A stretch of 14,659 nucleotides of DNA, taken from JACQQW01 sp964520655. Lineage in GTDB: Bacteria; Omnitrophota; Gorgyraeia; Zapsychrales; Fredricksoniimonadaceae. Positions 6,924 to 13,821 of this stretch are shown in pieces. Under the pieces are notes generated by a model. That model saw only the letters and a list, made by a program, of their open reading frames with translations, searched no databases and was not told where the DNA came from. The stretch lies in contig CAZFNI010000029.1 of assembly GCA_964520655.1 (NCBI GenBank), forward strand, positions 1-14,659, read 5' to 3'. Within the stretch, counting starts at the first letter, position 1; each line of letters starts with the position of its first letter. The position numbers and the translations under genes are program-made.

Positions 6924-8003
6924 ATGGAAAATTCAACAAATAAAATATGGGCATGGGTGGATGAGCGGCTGGGTTTGTCCGAGATCATCGCTTTTGCCAA
7001 GCATAAAACAGTGCCTGTTCATCAACATTCGTTCTGGTATTACTGGGGGGGTATCTCGTTGTTCCTTTTTCTGGTCCAAGGGATAACGGGGGTTTTGTTG
7101 CTGATCTATTACCGACCGGGTCCTGAGGCTTACGAGTCTGTGCGGCAGATCACATTTGAGATAAATTTTGGATGGCTTATTCGTTCAGCCCACTCTTGGG
7201 CGGCGAATTTGATGGTTGCGGCCATTTTTGTCCATATGTTCTCTGTGTATTTCATGAAAGCCTACCGCAGTCCGCGTGAATTTGGCTGGTGGAGCGGGGT
7301 TATCCTGCTGTTGATCACGATGATCTTTGGGTTTAGCGGCTATTTGTTGCCGATGAATGAATTGGCATATTTTGCCACCAAAGTTGGTTTGGAGATCCCA
7401 ACGTCGATGCCCTGGATCGGGCCTAAGATCGCTGACATCGTGCGGGCGGGGCCAGAGGTCACATCATTTACGGTGCAGCGTTTCTTCGCGTTGCATGTTG
7501 TGGTCTTGCCGGCATTGTTTGTTCCATTATTAATGTTCCATCTTTGGCTGGTCCAGAAACATGGTAATGCTGTCCCGCCTTCAGTTGAGGCGCTTCCAGA
7601 TAAGGAGAGAAAAAGTATCCCATTCTTTCCAAATTTTTTAATGCAGGATCTTGCTATCTGGTTGATCGTGCTTAATTTGTTGACGCTGTTAGCAGCTCTT
7701 TTCCCCTGGGAGTTGGGCGATCCCGCCGATCTATTAAAAGCGGCACCTAAAGGCATACATCCGGAATGGTATTTCATGAGCTCATTCCAAGTCCTGAAAC
7801 TGTTCGGGAATTGGTTCCCAGGTGCTGCGGGAGAGAGCATTGGCATAGTGATCTTTACCTTGGGGCTGGTATTGTGGTTCTTGATACCGTTATATGATGC
7901 CAACAGCCTCTCTGGTCAAAAGGGTAAAATAGCGACTTATTTTGGTTTGTTCGCGTTGGCCATATTGATGATAACGACATTTTGGGGATATTTAGGTATT
8001 TAA
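6924..8003 (+). CDS. Cytochrome b, fused b6 + subunit IV type
   Basis: 359-residue diheme cytochrome b, the quinol-oxidising core of the complex. The N-terminal half carries the heme ligands His90 and His104 in the second helix (SAHSW..., FVHMF) and His191 and His206 in the fourth (ALHVV, MFHLW). The second pair is 15 apart and the first 14, which is the b6f spacing; bc1-type proteins have 14 and 14. PEWY (280-283), the quinol-oxidation-site motif, is present in the C-terminal half. The b6 and subunit IV portions are therefore fused in one chain, with about eight helices. The b6 cysteine that holds heme c(n) aligns with Trp41 (YYWGG), so that extra heme is not expected. ATG 6924 follows a GGGGGG site after an 8-base gap from the Rieske gene. 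It should work with the Rieske protein and the CydA-like subunits on either side. Confidence 0.93.
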   Translation: MENSTNKIWAWVDERLGLSEIIAFAKHKTVPVHQHSFWYYWGGISLFLFLVQGITGVLLLIYYRPGPEAYESVRQITFEINFGWLIRSAHSWAANLMVAAIFVHMFSVYFMKAYRSPREFGWWSGVILLLITMIFGFSGYLLPMNELAYFATKVGLEIPTSMPWIGPKIADIVRAGPEVTSFTVQRFFALHVVVLPALFVPLLMFHLWLVQKHGNAVPPSVEALPDKERKSIPFFPNFLMQDLAIWLIVLNLLTLLAALFPWELGDPADLLKAAPKGIHPEWYFMSSFQVLKLFGNWFPGAAGESIGIVIFTLGLVLWFLIPLYDANSLSGQKGKIATYFGLFALAILMITTFWGYLGI

Positions 8004-8014
8004 AGGAGAATTTT

Positions 8015-9364
8015 ATGAATTATCCATTTTGGGATGTTCCTCATATAGGTAGCGGCTGGATGATCGGACTGATCGCGATCTTCCATGTCATGATCTCGCA
8101 GTTCGCTGTTGGCGGTGGCTTGTATCTCTATTTCGCTGAACGTAAGGCCTTACGTGAAGGGCGCAGGGATTGGCTGAAGGTCATCAAAACCCATTCACGC
8201 TTTTTCCTGTTGGTCACCAGTATTTTCGGGACAGTGTCTGGTGTTGGTATTTGGTTTGTCATAGGGCTTGCGGCGCCGGAAGCGACAAGCACGCTCATCC
8301 ACAATTTTGTTTTTGGATGGGCGATCGAATGGGTGTTCTTCCTGGTTGAGTTAACGACTGTCGCCGTGTATTACTATACCTGGGACCGTATTCCGGATAA
8401 ATTACATTTGAAGGTTGGTTTGTTATATGCCGCTTCTTCGTTGTTTACGCTTATTATCATCAACGGCATTTTGTCATTTAAATTAACGCCCGGCAGCGCG
8501 TGGCTGGCTGTCGCAGGCACAGGACAGGAAGCCAGTCGTTTCTGGGAGGCCTTTTTTAATCCAACCTATTGGCCAAGTTTATTTCTAAGGACGACTGTCT
8601 GCTGTTCATTGGCTGGTGTTTGGGCCTTGGTCACTTGCAGCCGAATCAGCGATGGAGACCTGAAAGCTCAGGTCATCCGTTGGAGCGCCAAATGGCTGTT
8701 GCCGATGTTCTTTGCCATGCCGTTCTTATTGTTGTGGTTCCTTTCGCAAATACCGGAAACACAGCGAGGATTGATCGAGCGGGGGATTAGCACTATAGGT
8801 GCGGGAACATTCACACAAGTGACAAGGACTGTGCTTGTCATTGTCATGTCCTCGGTCACGATCGTTGGAGTCGTTTATTTATTCGCCTGGAGAGCACCTA
8901 ACGATTTTAGTTTGACCCATGCGCTGGCGATCATGCTTCTAGCGTTGTGCGCAACGGGTTCCTCGGAATATGTCAGGGAAATGCTGCGCAAACCTTATAT
9001 TGTTGTTGGGCACATGTATTCCAACGGCGTGCGCAAAGATCAGGTGGAGAAGATCAATGCCGAAGGATATCTGGCGCATACATTGTGGATCAAACCTGGG
9101 GGTGATCAGAATTTAGCCAGGGGCGAGGCGATGTTTCGGGGACAATGCATGGCCTGTCATACGATCGATGGTTATCGTCCCATGCAGCGTTTGCTGGCTG
9201 GCCGGGACAAGGAAGCCATAGGTAACGTGCTTAAAATGTTGTCTGAATATAAAACGGATTCTCCCTATCACGCCTTTATGCCGCGATTGGCAGGAAAGCC
9301 GGAGGAGATCGAAGCGTTAAGGGACTATCTTTTTACGTTAGAGCCTAAAAAGCAGGTCTTTTAA
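8015..9364 (+). CDS. CydA-like membrane protein fused to C-terminal cytochrome c domain
   Basis: 449 residues in two parts. Residues about 1-330 are a polytopic membrane domain related to cytochrome bd subunit I. The first helix has FHVMISQFAVGGG (His24 as candidate heme ligand), and a later helix carries WAIEWVFFLVE with Glu105 and Glu112. In E. coli CydA the comparable acidic pair is Glu99/Glu107, spaced one residue wider. A TWDR...H loop (122-131) also resembles CydA. Residues about 365-445 form a periplasmic monoheme cytochrome c domain with CMACH (378-382) and a likely axial Met422 (FMPRLAG). ATG 8015 is chosen over an upstream in-frame start because AAAGGAGAA (8002-8010) is a strong ribosome binding site. 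The cytochrome c domain is the natural electron acceptor from the Rieske protein encoded two genes earlier. No CydB follows. I infer a quinol:cytochrome c-like complex, but a terminal oxidase role cannot be excluded. Confidence 0.8.
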   Translation: MNYPFWDVPHIGSGWMIGLIAIFHVMISQFAVGGGLYLYFAERKALREGRRDWLKVIKTHSRFFLLVTSIFGTVSGVGIWFVIGLAAPEATSTLIHNFVFGWAIEWVFFLVELTTVAVYYYTWDRIPDKLHLKVGLLYAASSLFTLIIINGILSFKLTPGSAWLAVAGTGQEASRFWEAFFNPTYWPSLFLRTTVCCSLAGVWALVTCSRISDGDLKAQVIRWSAKWLLPMFFAMPFLLLWFLSQIPETQRGLIERGISTIGAGTFTQVTRTVLVIVMSSVTIVGVVYLFAWRAPNDFSLTHALAIMLLALCATGSSEYVREMLRKPYIVVGHMYSNGVRKDQVEKINAEGYLAHTLWIKPGGDQNLARGEAMFRGQCMACHTIDGYRPMQRLLAGRDKEAIGNVLKMLSEYKTDSPYHAFMPRLAGKPEEIEALRDYLFTLEPKKQVF

Positions 9365-9380
9365 AGATCGCGTGTAACTT

Positions 9381-9441
9381 TTTCCCTCCTCGTGCGTTTA
9401 ATAAGCAGGTAAGGCTTAAAGAATGCCAACGAGGAGGGGAA
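9381..9441 (+). promoter_or_regulatory. Hairpin sequestering the ribosome binding site of the next gene
   Basis: Bases 9381-9393 pair with 9429-9441 over 13 positions, with a single G-U (T9383/G9439). The right arm contains the Shine-Dalgarno GAGGAGGGG ending 3 bases before ATG 9443, and the left arm holds the exact anti-sequence CCCTCCTCG. The 35-base loop can form an inner stem, TAAGC (9402-9406) with GCTTA (9414-9418). No T-run follows, so it is not an intrinsic terminator. Inferred role: translational control of the following gene. Confidence 0.65.
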
Positions 9442-9442
9442 T

Positions 9443-10300
9443 ATGTTGAGAAAATATCTTAAAGTAACCGGATTTGTCTGTATCGCTCTGCTTGTGGTCA
9501 TTTTGATCACGCAAAGGGCTGCTGTATATCGGGGGTATCGAACTTACGACCATACACCCTCCTGTCTTATAGAGAATAATAATTCTATTCAATATCAGCA
9601 ATATCGCGTACCGGATGTTTCCAGCATTGGTTACAGCGCGTTGACCCTTGAGGTTAACGATTTTGCCCGGTCGTTCACAGAATTGAATGCCATCGTAAGT
9701 CGTCATGGTGGGAGGAATATTTCCTGGACATCCTATCAGCCGGATCGCAGGACTGTCGTGGGAACGCTTATCGTTGAGGTCCCGTCGTATTTACAGCAAA
9801 CAATATTAAATCAGATCAGAGGGATGGGCCGTGGACATATTGCGTTAGAAGAGCAGTGGGCTCCGGCCTATGATCACGTAAGGTCTGTTCCGGCGCAGCT
9901 GACCAATGTGGGGGCCCTCAACGCTCAGCGGGATGCTTTGCTTTTGGCTTATGCCAAAGAAAGAGATCCCGAGGTATCTAAGAATATTGAATGGCAGTTA
10001 TCTAACCTTACCGCAAATATTCAATCCACGGAAGTAATGAGAGATTATCATCCTCAACCAGTTGAAGTCGCTACTATATCAGTGACGATACGGGCCCGTT
10101 CCTGTTCGATAGTTGGTCTTATCGCACAAGATTGTCTTTATTCATTAAAGAATGTCTCCAAAGCGGTTGTTATGTTCGTTGGGGGTTGTGTAAGCGCGGT
10201 CATTGATATTATCGTTTACCTGGTGCCCTTTATTGTGTGGGTGCTTGTTATTGGGGGGATGATATATATGACTGTAAGGGTATTTAAAAGAGTCTTCTAA
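9443..10300 (+). CDS. DUF4349-like membrane protein
   Basis: 285 residues. An N-terminal membrane helix (about 8-24) is followed by an extracytoplasmic domain (about 30-218) and two hydrophobic stretches near the C-terminus (about 242-275). The middle has the layout of DUF4349 proteins: a VEVPSYLQQTILNQIRGMG strand-helix unit (111-129), a charged helical region (about 150-200) of AQRDALLLAYAKERDPE type that could be a coiled coil, and a final strand with VATISVTIRAR (209-219). The DUF4349 assignment is from pattern memory and moderate; the molecular role of that family is not established. ATG 9443 has a very strong ribosome binding site (GAGGAGGGG), but that site is base-paired in the upstream hairpin. 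It stands alone between the respiratory operon (78 bases upstream) and the mod promoter. GATC density is low (5 hand-counted), as in the TonB receptor. Confidence 0.75.
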   Translation: MLRKYLKVTGFVCIALLVVILITQRAAVYRGYRTYDHTPSCLIENNNSIQYQQYRVPDVSSIGYSALTLEVNDFARSFTELNAIVSRHGGRNISWTSYQPDRRTVVGTLIVEVPSYLQQTILNQIRGMGRGHIALEEQWAPAYDHVRSVPAQLTNVGALNAQRDALLLAYAKERDPEVSKNIEWQLSNLTANIQSTEVMRDYHPQPVEVATISVTIRARSCSIVGLIAQDCLYSLKNVSKAVVMFVGGCVSAVIDIIVYLVPFIVWVLVIGGMIYMTVRVFKRVF

Positions 10301-10307
10301 GCAATTA

Positions 10308-10334
10308 TGACCGGGTTAATTCTGTTTTGACCGG
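10308..10334 (+). repeat. Direct repeat TGACCGG, 20-base period, upstream of modA
   Basis: TGACCGG occurs at 10308-10314 and 10328-10334, start-to-start 20 bases (about two helical turns). The second copy overlaps the -35 hexamer of the predicted mod promoter. This geometry is compatible with a regulator binding one face of the DNA. It does not look like the E. coli ModE palindrome. Confidence 0.4.
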
Positions 10335-10354
10335 CAATCATTATCATGTATGAT
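10327..10354 (+). promoter_or_regulatory. Sigma70-type promoter for modABC
   Basis: TTGACC (10327-10332), a 16-base spacer, then TATGAT (10349-10354), matching 5 of 6 bases in each hexamer consensus. Transcription would start near 10361, giving a leader of about 50 bases before modA. An ATCAT/ATGAT inverted repeat (10337-10341, 10350-10354) overlaps the -10. Confidence 0.6.
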
Positions 10355-10413
10355 ACGTCGAATAACTCAACGTTCTCTGAGGACTTCAATAGCCAGATCA
10401 ATGGAATGGGTCA

Positions 10414-11175
10414 ATGATGTTAGACGTCAGGAAAATGCTTTTTATGTTGTTTTTATTATCTGCGCTGCCGACACAGTTAAGGGCTGATGGGTTGACCATT
10501 GCGGCAGCGGCGAATGTCCAGTTCACATTAGAGGAATTAAAGACCGAATTCATAAAAAAAACTGGCATCAACGTTCAGGTTGTTACGGGTGCGTCAGGGA
10601 AACTGACTTCACAGATCGAGAATGGAGCTCCGTTCGATATCTTTATGTCTGCCGATATGGAGTATCCCAATCAATTATTGAAGGACGGGGTTACTTTGTC
10701 AGAACCCATGATATATGCGTACGGCCATTTGGTTTTATGGACGTTAAATGAACAAGACCTATCTAAAGGCGTTGAGGGTTTGACTGGATCATCTTTTCAT
10801 AGGATAGCACTAGCCTCTCCTAAATCAGCCCCCTACGGCCGGGCAGCAGTTAATGTGATGAAACATTATCATTTGTATCCATCTATTACAGACAAGCTTG
10901 TTTATGGCGAAAGCATTGCGCAGGTCAATCAATTCATCACGACAAAGGCTGTTGATGCCGGCTTTACGTCCAAGTCCGCTGTGCTTGCACCAAGTTTAAA
11001 GACTAAGGGTAAATGGATCGATGTCGATCAGTCCTCTTATGATCCGATCGCCCAAGGCATTGTCATTCTTAAATACGCCAGATCTCGCGAGGATGACGCG
11101 AGGAAATTCATTGATTTCCTTTCTTCTCAAAAGGCAAGCATGATATTCCGAAAATACGGATATACACTCCCATGA
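10414..11175 (+). CDS. modA: Molybdate (or tungstate) ABC transporter substrate-binding protein
   Basis: 253-residue periplasmic oxyanion-binding protein. A signal peptide is visible (basic R6-K7, hydrophobic 8-19, probable cleavage after about Ala24). The mature part starts with the family AAAANVQFTLEEL (30-42), then VTGASGKLTSQIENGAPFD (57-75) and FMSAD (77-81), where the serines and backbone amides coordinate the oxyanion. ASPKSAPYGRAA (134-145) and GESIAQVNQF (165-174) are further ModA hallmarks. Two adjacent ATG codons (10414, 10417) are possible starts, with a modest GGAATGGG site upstream. The stop overlaps modB by ATGA. Length is normal. Molybdate against tungstate selectivity cannot be read from the sequence. 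Confidence 0.95.
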   Translation: MMLDVRKMLFMLFLLSALPTQLRADGLTIAAAANVQFTLEELKTEFIKKTGINVQVVTGASGKLTSQIENGAPFDIFMSADMEYPNQLLKDGVTLSEPMIYAYGHLVLWTLNEQDLSKGVEGLTGSSFHRIALASPKSAPYGRAAVNVMKHYHLYPSITDKLVYGESIAQVNQFITTKAVDAGFTSKSAVLAPSLKTKGKWIDVDQSSYDPIAQGIVILKYARSREDDARKFIDFLSSQKASMIFRKYGYTLP

Positions 11176-11846
11176 CACAAGCTCATGATCTGACACCCTT
11201 GGTGTTGACATTTAAACTGGCGTCGATCTCTACCATCATCTTGTTGATCGTGGGGGTACCGTTAGCGTGGTGGATCACCTTTGCCAGGACCAAATTCCGC
11301 TATGTCGCTGAAGCCTTGGTGACCATGCCGCTGGTTCTGCCGCCGACCGTTCTGGGATTTTATTTGCTGCTTTTGTTGGGGCCAGCCGCGCCGGCGGGGG
11401 CATTCTTAGAAAAGTATTTCAATATTCATATTGTATTTTCTTTCGTAGGTTTGGTCATAGGGTCAGTGATATTCAGTTTGCCGTTCATGGTCAACCCGAT
11501 CAAGGCTGGTTTTGAATCAGTTCCTGTTTCCTTGATCGAAGCGGCGCTGACGCTGGGAAAATCCCGAAGAGAAATTCTGTTTAAAGTGTTGCTGCCAAAT
11601 ATTAAGCCTGCCTTACTAACGGGCATTGTCATGTCGTTCATTCATACGGTGGGGGAGTTTGGGGTTGTTTTGATGATCGGCGGCAATATTCCCGGTAAAA
11701 CAAGACTTGTGTCCATGGCGATCTTTGAAGAAGTAGAAGCGTTAAATTATGACGCGGCGAATTTCTATTCCGTTATCATGGTTGTTTCTTCATTTATCAT
11801 TTTGTTGTTGTTTTATTTTTTTAACCGTCGTATTAGGGTATTTTGA
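11172..11846 (+). CDS. modB: Molybdate ABC transporter permease
   Basis: 224-residue inner-membrane permease with about five helices (16-37, 50-70, 88-108, 146-166, 196-217). The cytoplasmic EAA coupling loop, which docks on ModC, is EAALTLGKSRREILFKVLLP (123-142). PLVLPPTVLGFYLL (53-66) and the IHTVGEFGVVLMIGGNIPG stretch (157-175) are characteristic of ModB. The start overlaps the modA stop (ATGA), and the stop overlaps the modC start (TGATG), giving a translationally coupled operon. Two subunits would form the channel that takes molybdate from ModA. Confidence 0.95.
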   Translation: MTQAHDLTPLVLTFKLASISTIILLIVGVPLAWWITFARTKFRYVAEALVTMPLVLPPTVLGFYLLLLLGPAAPAGAFLEKYFNIHIVFSFVGLVIGSVIFSLPFMVNPIKAGFESVPVSLIEAALTLGKSRREILFKVLLPNIKPALLTGIVMSFIHTVGEFGVVLMIGGNIPGKTRLVSMAIFEEVEALNYDAANFYSVIMVVSSFIILLLFYFFNRRIRVF

Positions 11847-12523
11847 TGATCGAAGCGAAGCTAAAGAAAAAAATAACAACAGGTGATGGGTTAGTTGAAC
11901 TTAATATTGATCTCTCTTTGCGTAAGGGCGAATTTCTGGCGCTTTTTGGCGCATCCGGAGCGGGTAAATCAACGATCTTGCGGATGCTTGCCGGGCTGAC
12001 CAGGCCTGATGAAGGGGTTGTTCGGGTTGAAGACGAAGTTTGGTTTGATAGCTCCTGCGGTGTTGATCATTCACCGCAAAAACGTTCCGTGGGGTTTGTA
12101 TTTCAGGAATATAATTTGTTCCCTCATATGACGCTGCGGGAAAATTTGTTGTTTGCTCTAGGGAAGGATCAGGATATAGGCATGATTGATGATCTTTTAG
12201 AGAGGGCTGGTCTAAAAGAATTACAGGGATTTAGGCCGGCCATGTTGTCCGGGGGGCAAAAACAGCGTGGCGCGTTGATCAGGGCAATAGTCCGTAAGCC
12301 CAAGATATTGCTTTTAGATGAGCCTTTCTCTGCGCTGGACCTTCCCATGCGCCATACCTTACAAACAGAGATCATCAAGATCCATGAGCGGTTTTTGATA
12401 CCTACCATCATGGTGACGCATGATATGGCTGACATTGCGCGCCTTTCCAATAGGGTTTTGATCCTGCAAAATGGGGCGCTCTATTCACATAGCCCTGCCC
12501 TAGAAATCCAGCGCAAGGCCTAA
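11846..12523 (+). CDS. modC: Molybdate ABC transporter ATPase, short form without the C-terminal oxyanion domain
   Basis: 225-residue ABC ATPase. Walker A is GASGAGKST (35-43), the Q-loop is Gln87 (FVFQEYN), the signature is LSGGQKQRG (134-142), Walker B is ILLLDEP (154-160), the D-loop is SALD, and the switch is His192. It is closest in layout to ModC. E. coli ModC has about 350 residues because a C-terminal TOBE/Mop domain binds molybdate and regulates the pump. Here the chain stops right after the ATPase fold, so that feedback domain is absent. The start is taken as ATG 11846, overlapping the modB stop as TGATG; TTG 11843 is also in frame. Its position directly after modB makes the transport role secure. 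Confidence 0.93.
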   Translation: MIEAKLKKKITTGDGLVELNIDLSLRKGEFLALFGASGAGKSTILRMLAGLTRPDEGVVRVEDEVWFDSSCGVDHSPQKRSVGFVFQEYNLFPHMTLRENLLFALGKDQDIGMIDDLLERAGLKELQGFRPAMLSGGQKQRGALIRAIVRKPKILLLDEPFSALDLPMRHTLQTEIIKIHERFLIPTIMVTHDMADIARLSNRVLILQNGALYSHSPALEIQRKA

Positions 12524-12530
12524 AATCTTG

Positions 12531-12539
12531 TGTTACAAT
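12531..12539 (+). promoter_or_regulatory. Extended -10 promoter for the two-component pair
   Basis: TGTTACAAT: a TG extension followed by TACAAT (12534-12539). There is no recognisable -35 at 12511-12516. The expected start of transcription, about 7 bases downstream, falls on 12546-12547, right at the ATG of the kinase gene, so the message may be leaderless. It lies just beyond the modC stop, so read-through from the mod promoter is also possible. Confidence 0.45.
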
Positions 12540-12546
12540 GTTGCCC

Positions 12547-13821
12547 ATGTCTTTTGAGATCCAATCTATCATTGTGATCGTTGGGCTGTTATTGCTTGTG
12601 ATCGTTGTCAGCGCTATTTCAGCCAAGATCCGCAAGCAGTCAAAGGCGGTCAAGCAGCAGGAAGCTCAAGTGGCGATGCTTTATCATTTAAGCAAAGACC
12701 TGGCGGCCGCTGACTCTTTTGATCAAGTCTTGAATGTCATCCGCGTTAATGTGGGCAAGATCCTGGATTGTCATGTGGCGATCTTTTTGTACGCGGATAA
12801 GCGGCTGGAATTAAGAACGCATGATCCTGATCTGTCCATGACAGAAAAGGAGAATGCCGCGGCAACTTGGGCGTATGAACAGGATGCCTTATCCGGCGCG
12901 GGGACGGATGTTTATAAAGATGCCCGCTGTAAATATCTTCCATTAAAGACTTCGCAAGGGGTTTTCGGGGTTTTAGGGGTTTGTTTTAAGGGAAAAGTCT
13001 CTGTCTATGAATCCCGAAATAATTATATCTTGAGCGCGTTGGCCAATCAGGCGGCGATCGCGATCCAGAGAACAAAACTGGCTGAAGTTTCCCGTCAGAT
13101 CGAACTGATGAGGGAAACAGAAAAGCTACAGACGGCGCTGCTTAATTCTATTTCTCACGACTTAAAAACGCCGCTTGTTTCCATCATGGGGGTGCTGGAT
13201 AATTTGCTGCATGATTTCTCCTCGCTGGACCAGCAGACAAGAAAAGAACTTTTGGCAACGGCCTATGAGGATGCGGACCATTTAAATCGTCTCGTTACCA
13301 ACTTGCTGGACATGACCCGTTTGGAAGCCAAGGCTTTAAAGATGCATGTCGAGCCCTGTGAATTGCGGGATGTGATTGGTGCTTCGCTTCAGCCGTTGAA
13401 GGAGGAGATTGAGCGCCGGCAGATCGCGATCCATATCCCTGAAGATTGTCCCGAGATCCCCATGGATTTTGTCTTGATGATGAGAGTCTTCATTAATCTG
13501 GTCGATAATGCTTTAAAATATTCCCGCAGCAATACCAGGATCGAGATCACCGCAGAACAGATCGATCGTGCTATTCGGATCAATGTGAAGGATGAGGGGA
13601 TCGGCATCCCTCAGGAAGATCTATCAAAAGTTTTCGATAAGTTCTATCGGGCGGTTAATCCCCAGCAAAGCACTGGCACTGGTTTAGGGTTATCGATCTG
13701 TAAAGGGATCGTTGAGGTGCATGGCGGGAAGATCTATGCTACCAATAATCCCGATAAAGGGATAACTGTATCGGTGATCTTGCCGCTTGTTAACGAAGGG
13801 GTTTTGGTCAATGGCCGCTGA
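12547..13821 (+). CDS. Sensor histidine kinase resembling the C-terminal half of KdpD
   Basis: 424 residues from ATG 12547. A single N-terminal membrane helix (about 8-24) is followed by a short linker (about 28-45), a GAF-like domain (about 45-175), and a coiled region. The HisKA domain has phospho-acceptor His204 in LLNSISHDLKTPL, a form typical of KdpD. The ATPase domain shows an N-box (NLVDNALKYS, 317-326), a G1 box (DEGIGI, 349-354) and a G2 box (GTGLGLS, 377-383). Compared with E. coli KdpD (894 residues), the N-terminal KdpD sensor domain, the universal-stress-like domain and the four-helix membrane domain are all missing, so the signal sensed may differ. ATG 12538 is also in frame but overlaps the -10 box. 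No ribosome binding site is visible for either start. It overlaps the response regulator gene by 11 bases. Confidence 0.88.
   Translation: MSFEIQSIIVIVGLLLLVIVVSAISAKIRKQSKAVKQQEAQVAMLYHLSKDLAAADSFDQVLNVIRVNVGKILDCHVAIFLYADKRLELRTHDPDLSMTEKENAAATWAYEQDALSGAGTDVYKDARCKYLPLKTSQGVFGVLGVCFKGKVSVYESRNNYILSALANQAAIAIQRTKLAEVSRQIELMRETEKLQTALLNSISHDLKTPLVSIMGVLDNLLHDFSSLDQQTRKELLATAYEDADHLNRLVTNLLDMTRLEAKALKMHVEPCELRDVIGASLQPLKEEIERRQIAIHIPEDCPEIPMDFVLMMRVFINLVDNALKYSRSNTRIEITAEQIDRAIRINVKDEGIGIPQEDLSKVFDKFYRAVNPQQSTGTGLGLSICKGIVEVHGGKIYATNNPDKGITVSVILPLVNEGVLVNGR

Noticed and set aside
7340..7903. 187-codon open frame on the - strand opposite cytochrome b
   Set aside because: The + strand gene has all its heme ligands and PEWY. 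The antisense frame shows only low-complexity, unstructured translation.
5351..9364. A classical cytochrome bd oxidase (cydAB)
   Set aside because: No CydB-like or CydX-like gene, no GRQPW quinol-loop motif, and a Rieske/cytochrome b pair sits between the two CydA-like genes.
9381..9441. The 13-bp stem as an intrinsic terminator of the respiratory operon
   Set aside because: The loop is 35 bases and no T-run follows the right arm; instead the right arm is the ribosome binding site of the next gene.
13054..13061. GCGATCGC, the cyanobacterial HIP1 octamer
   Set aside because: It is explained by the general GATC excess. Gene content does not point to a cyanobacterium, and I did not see the octamer repeated at high density.
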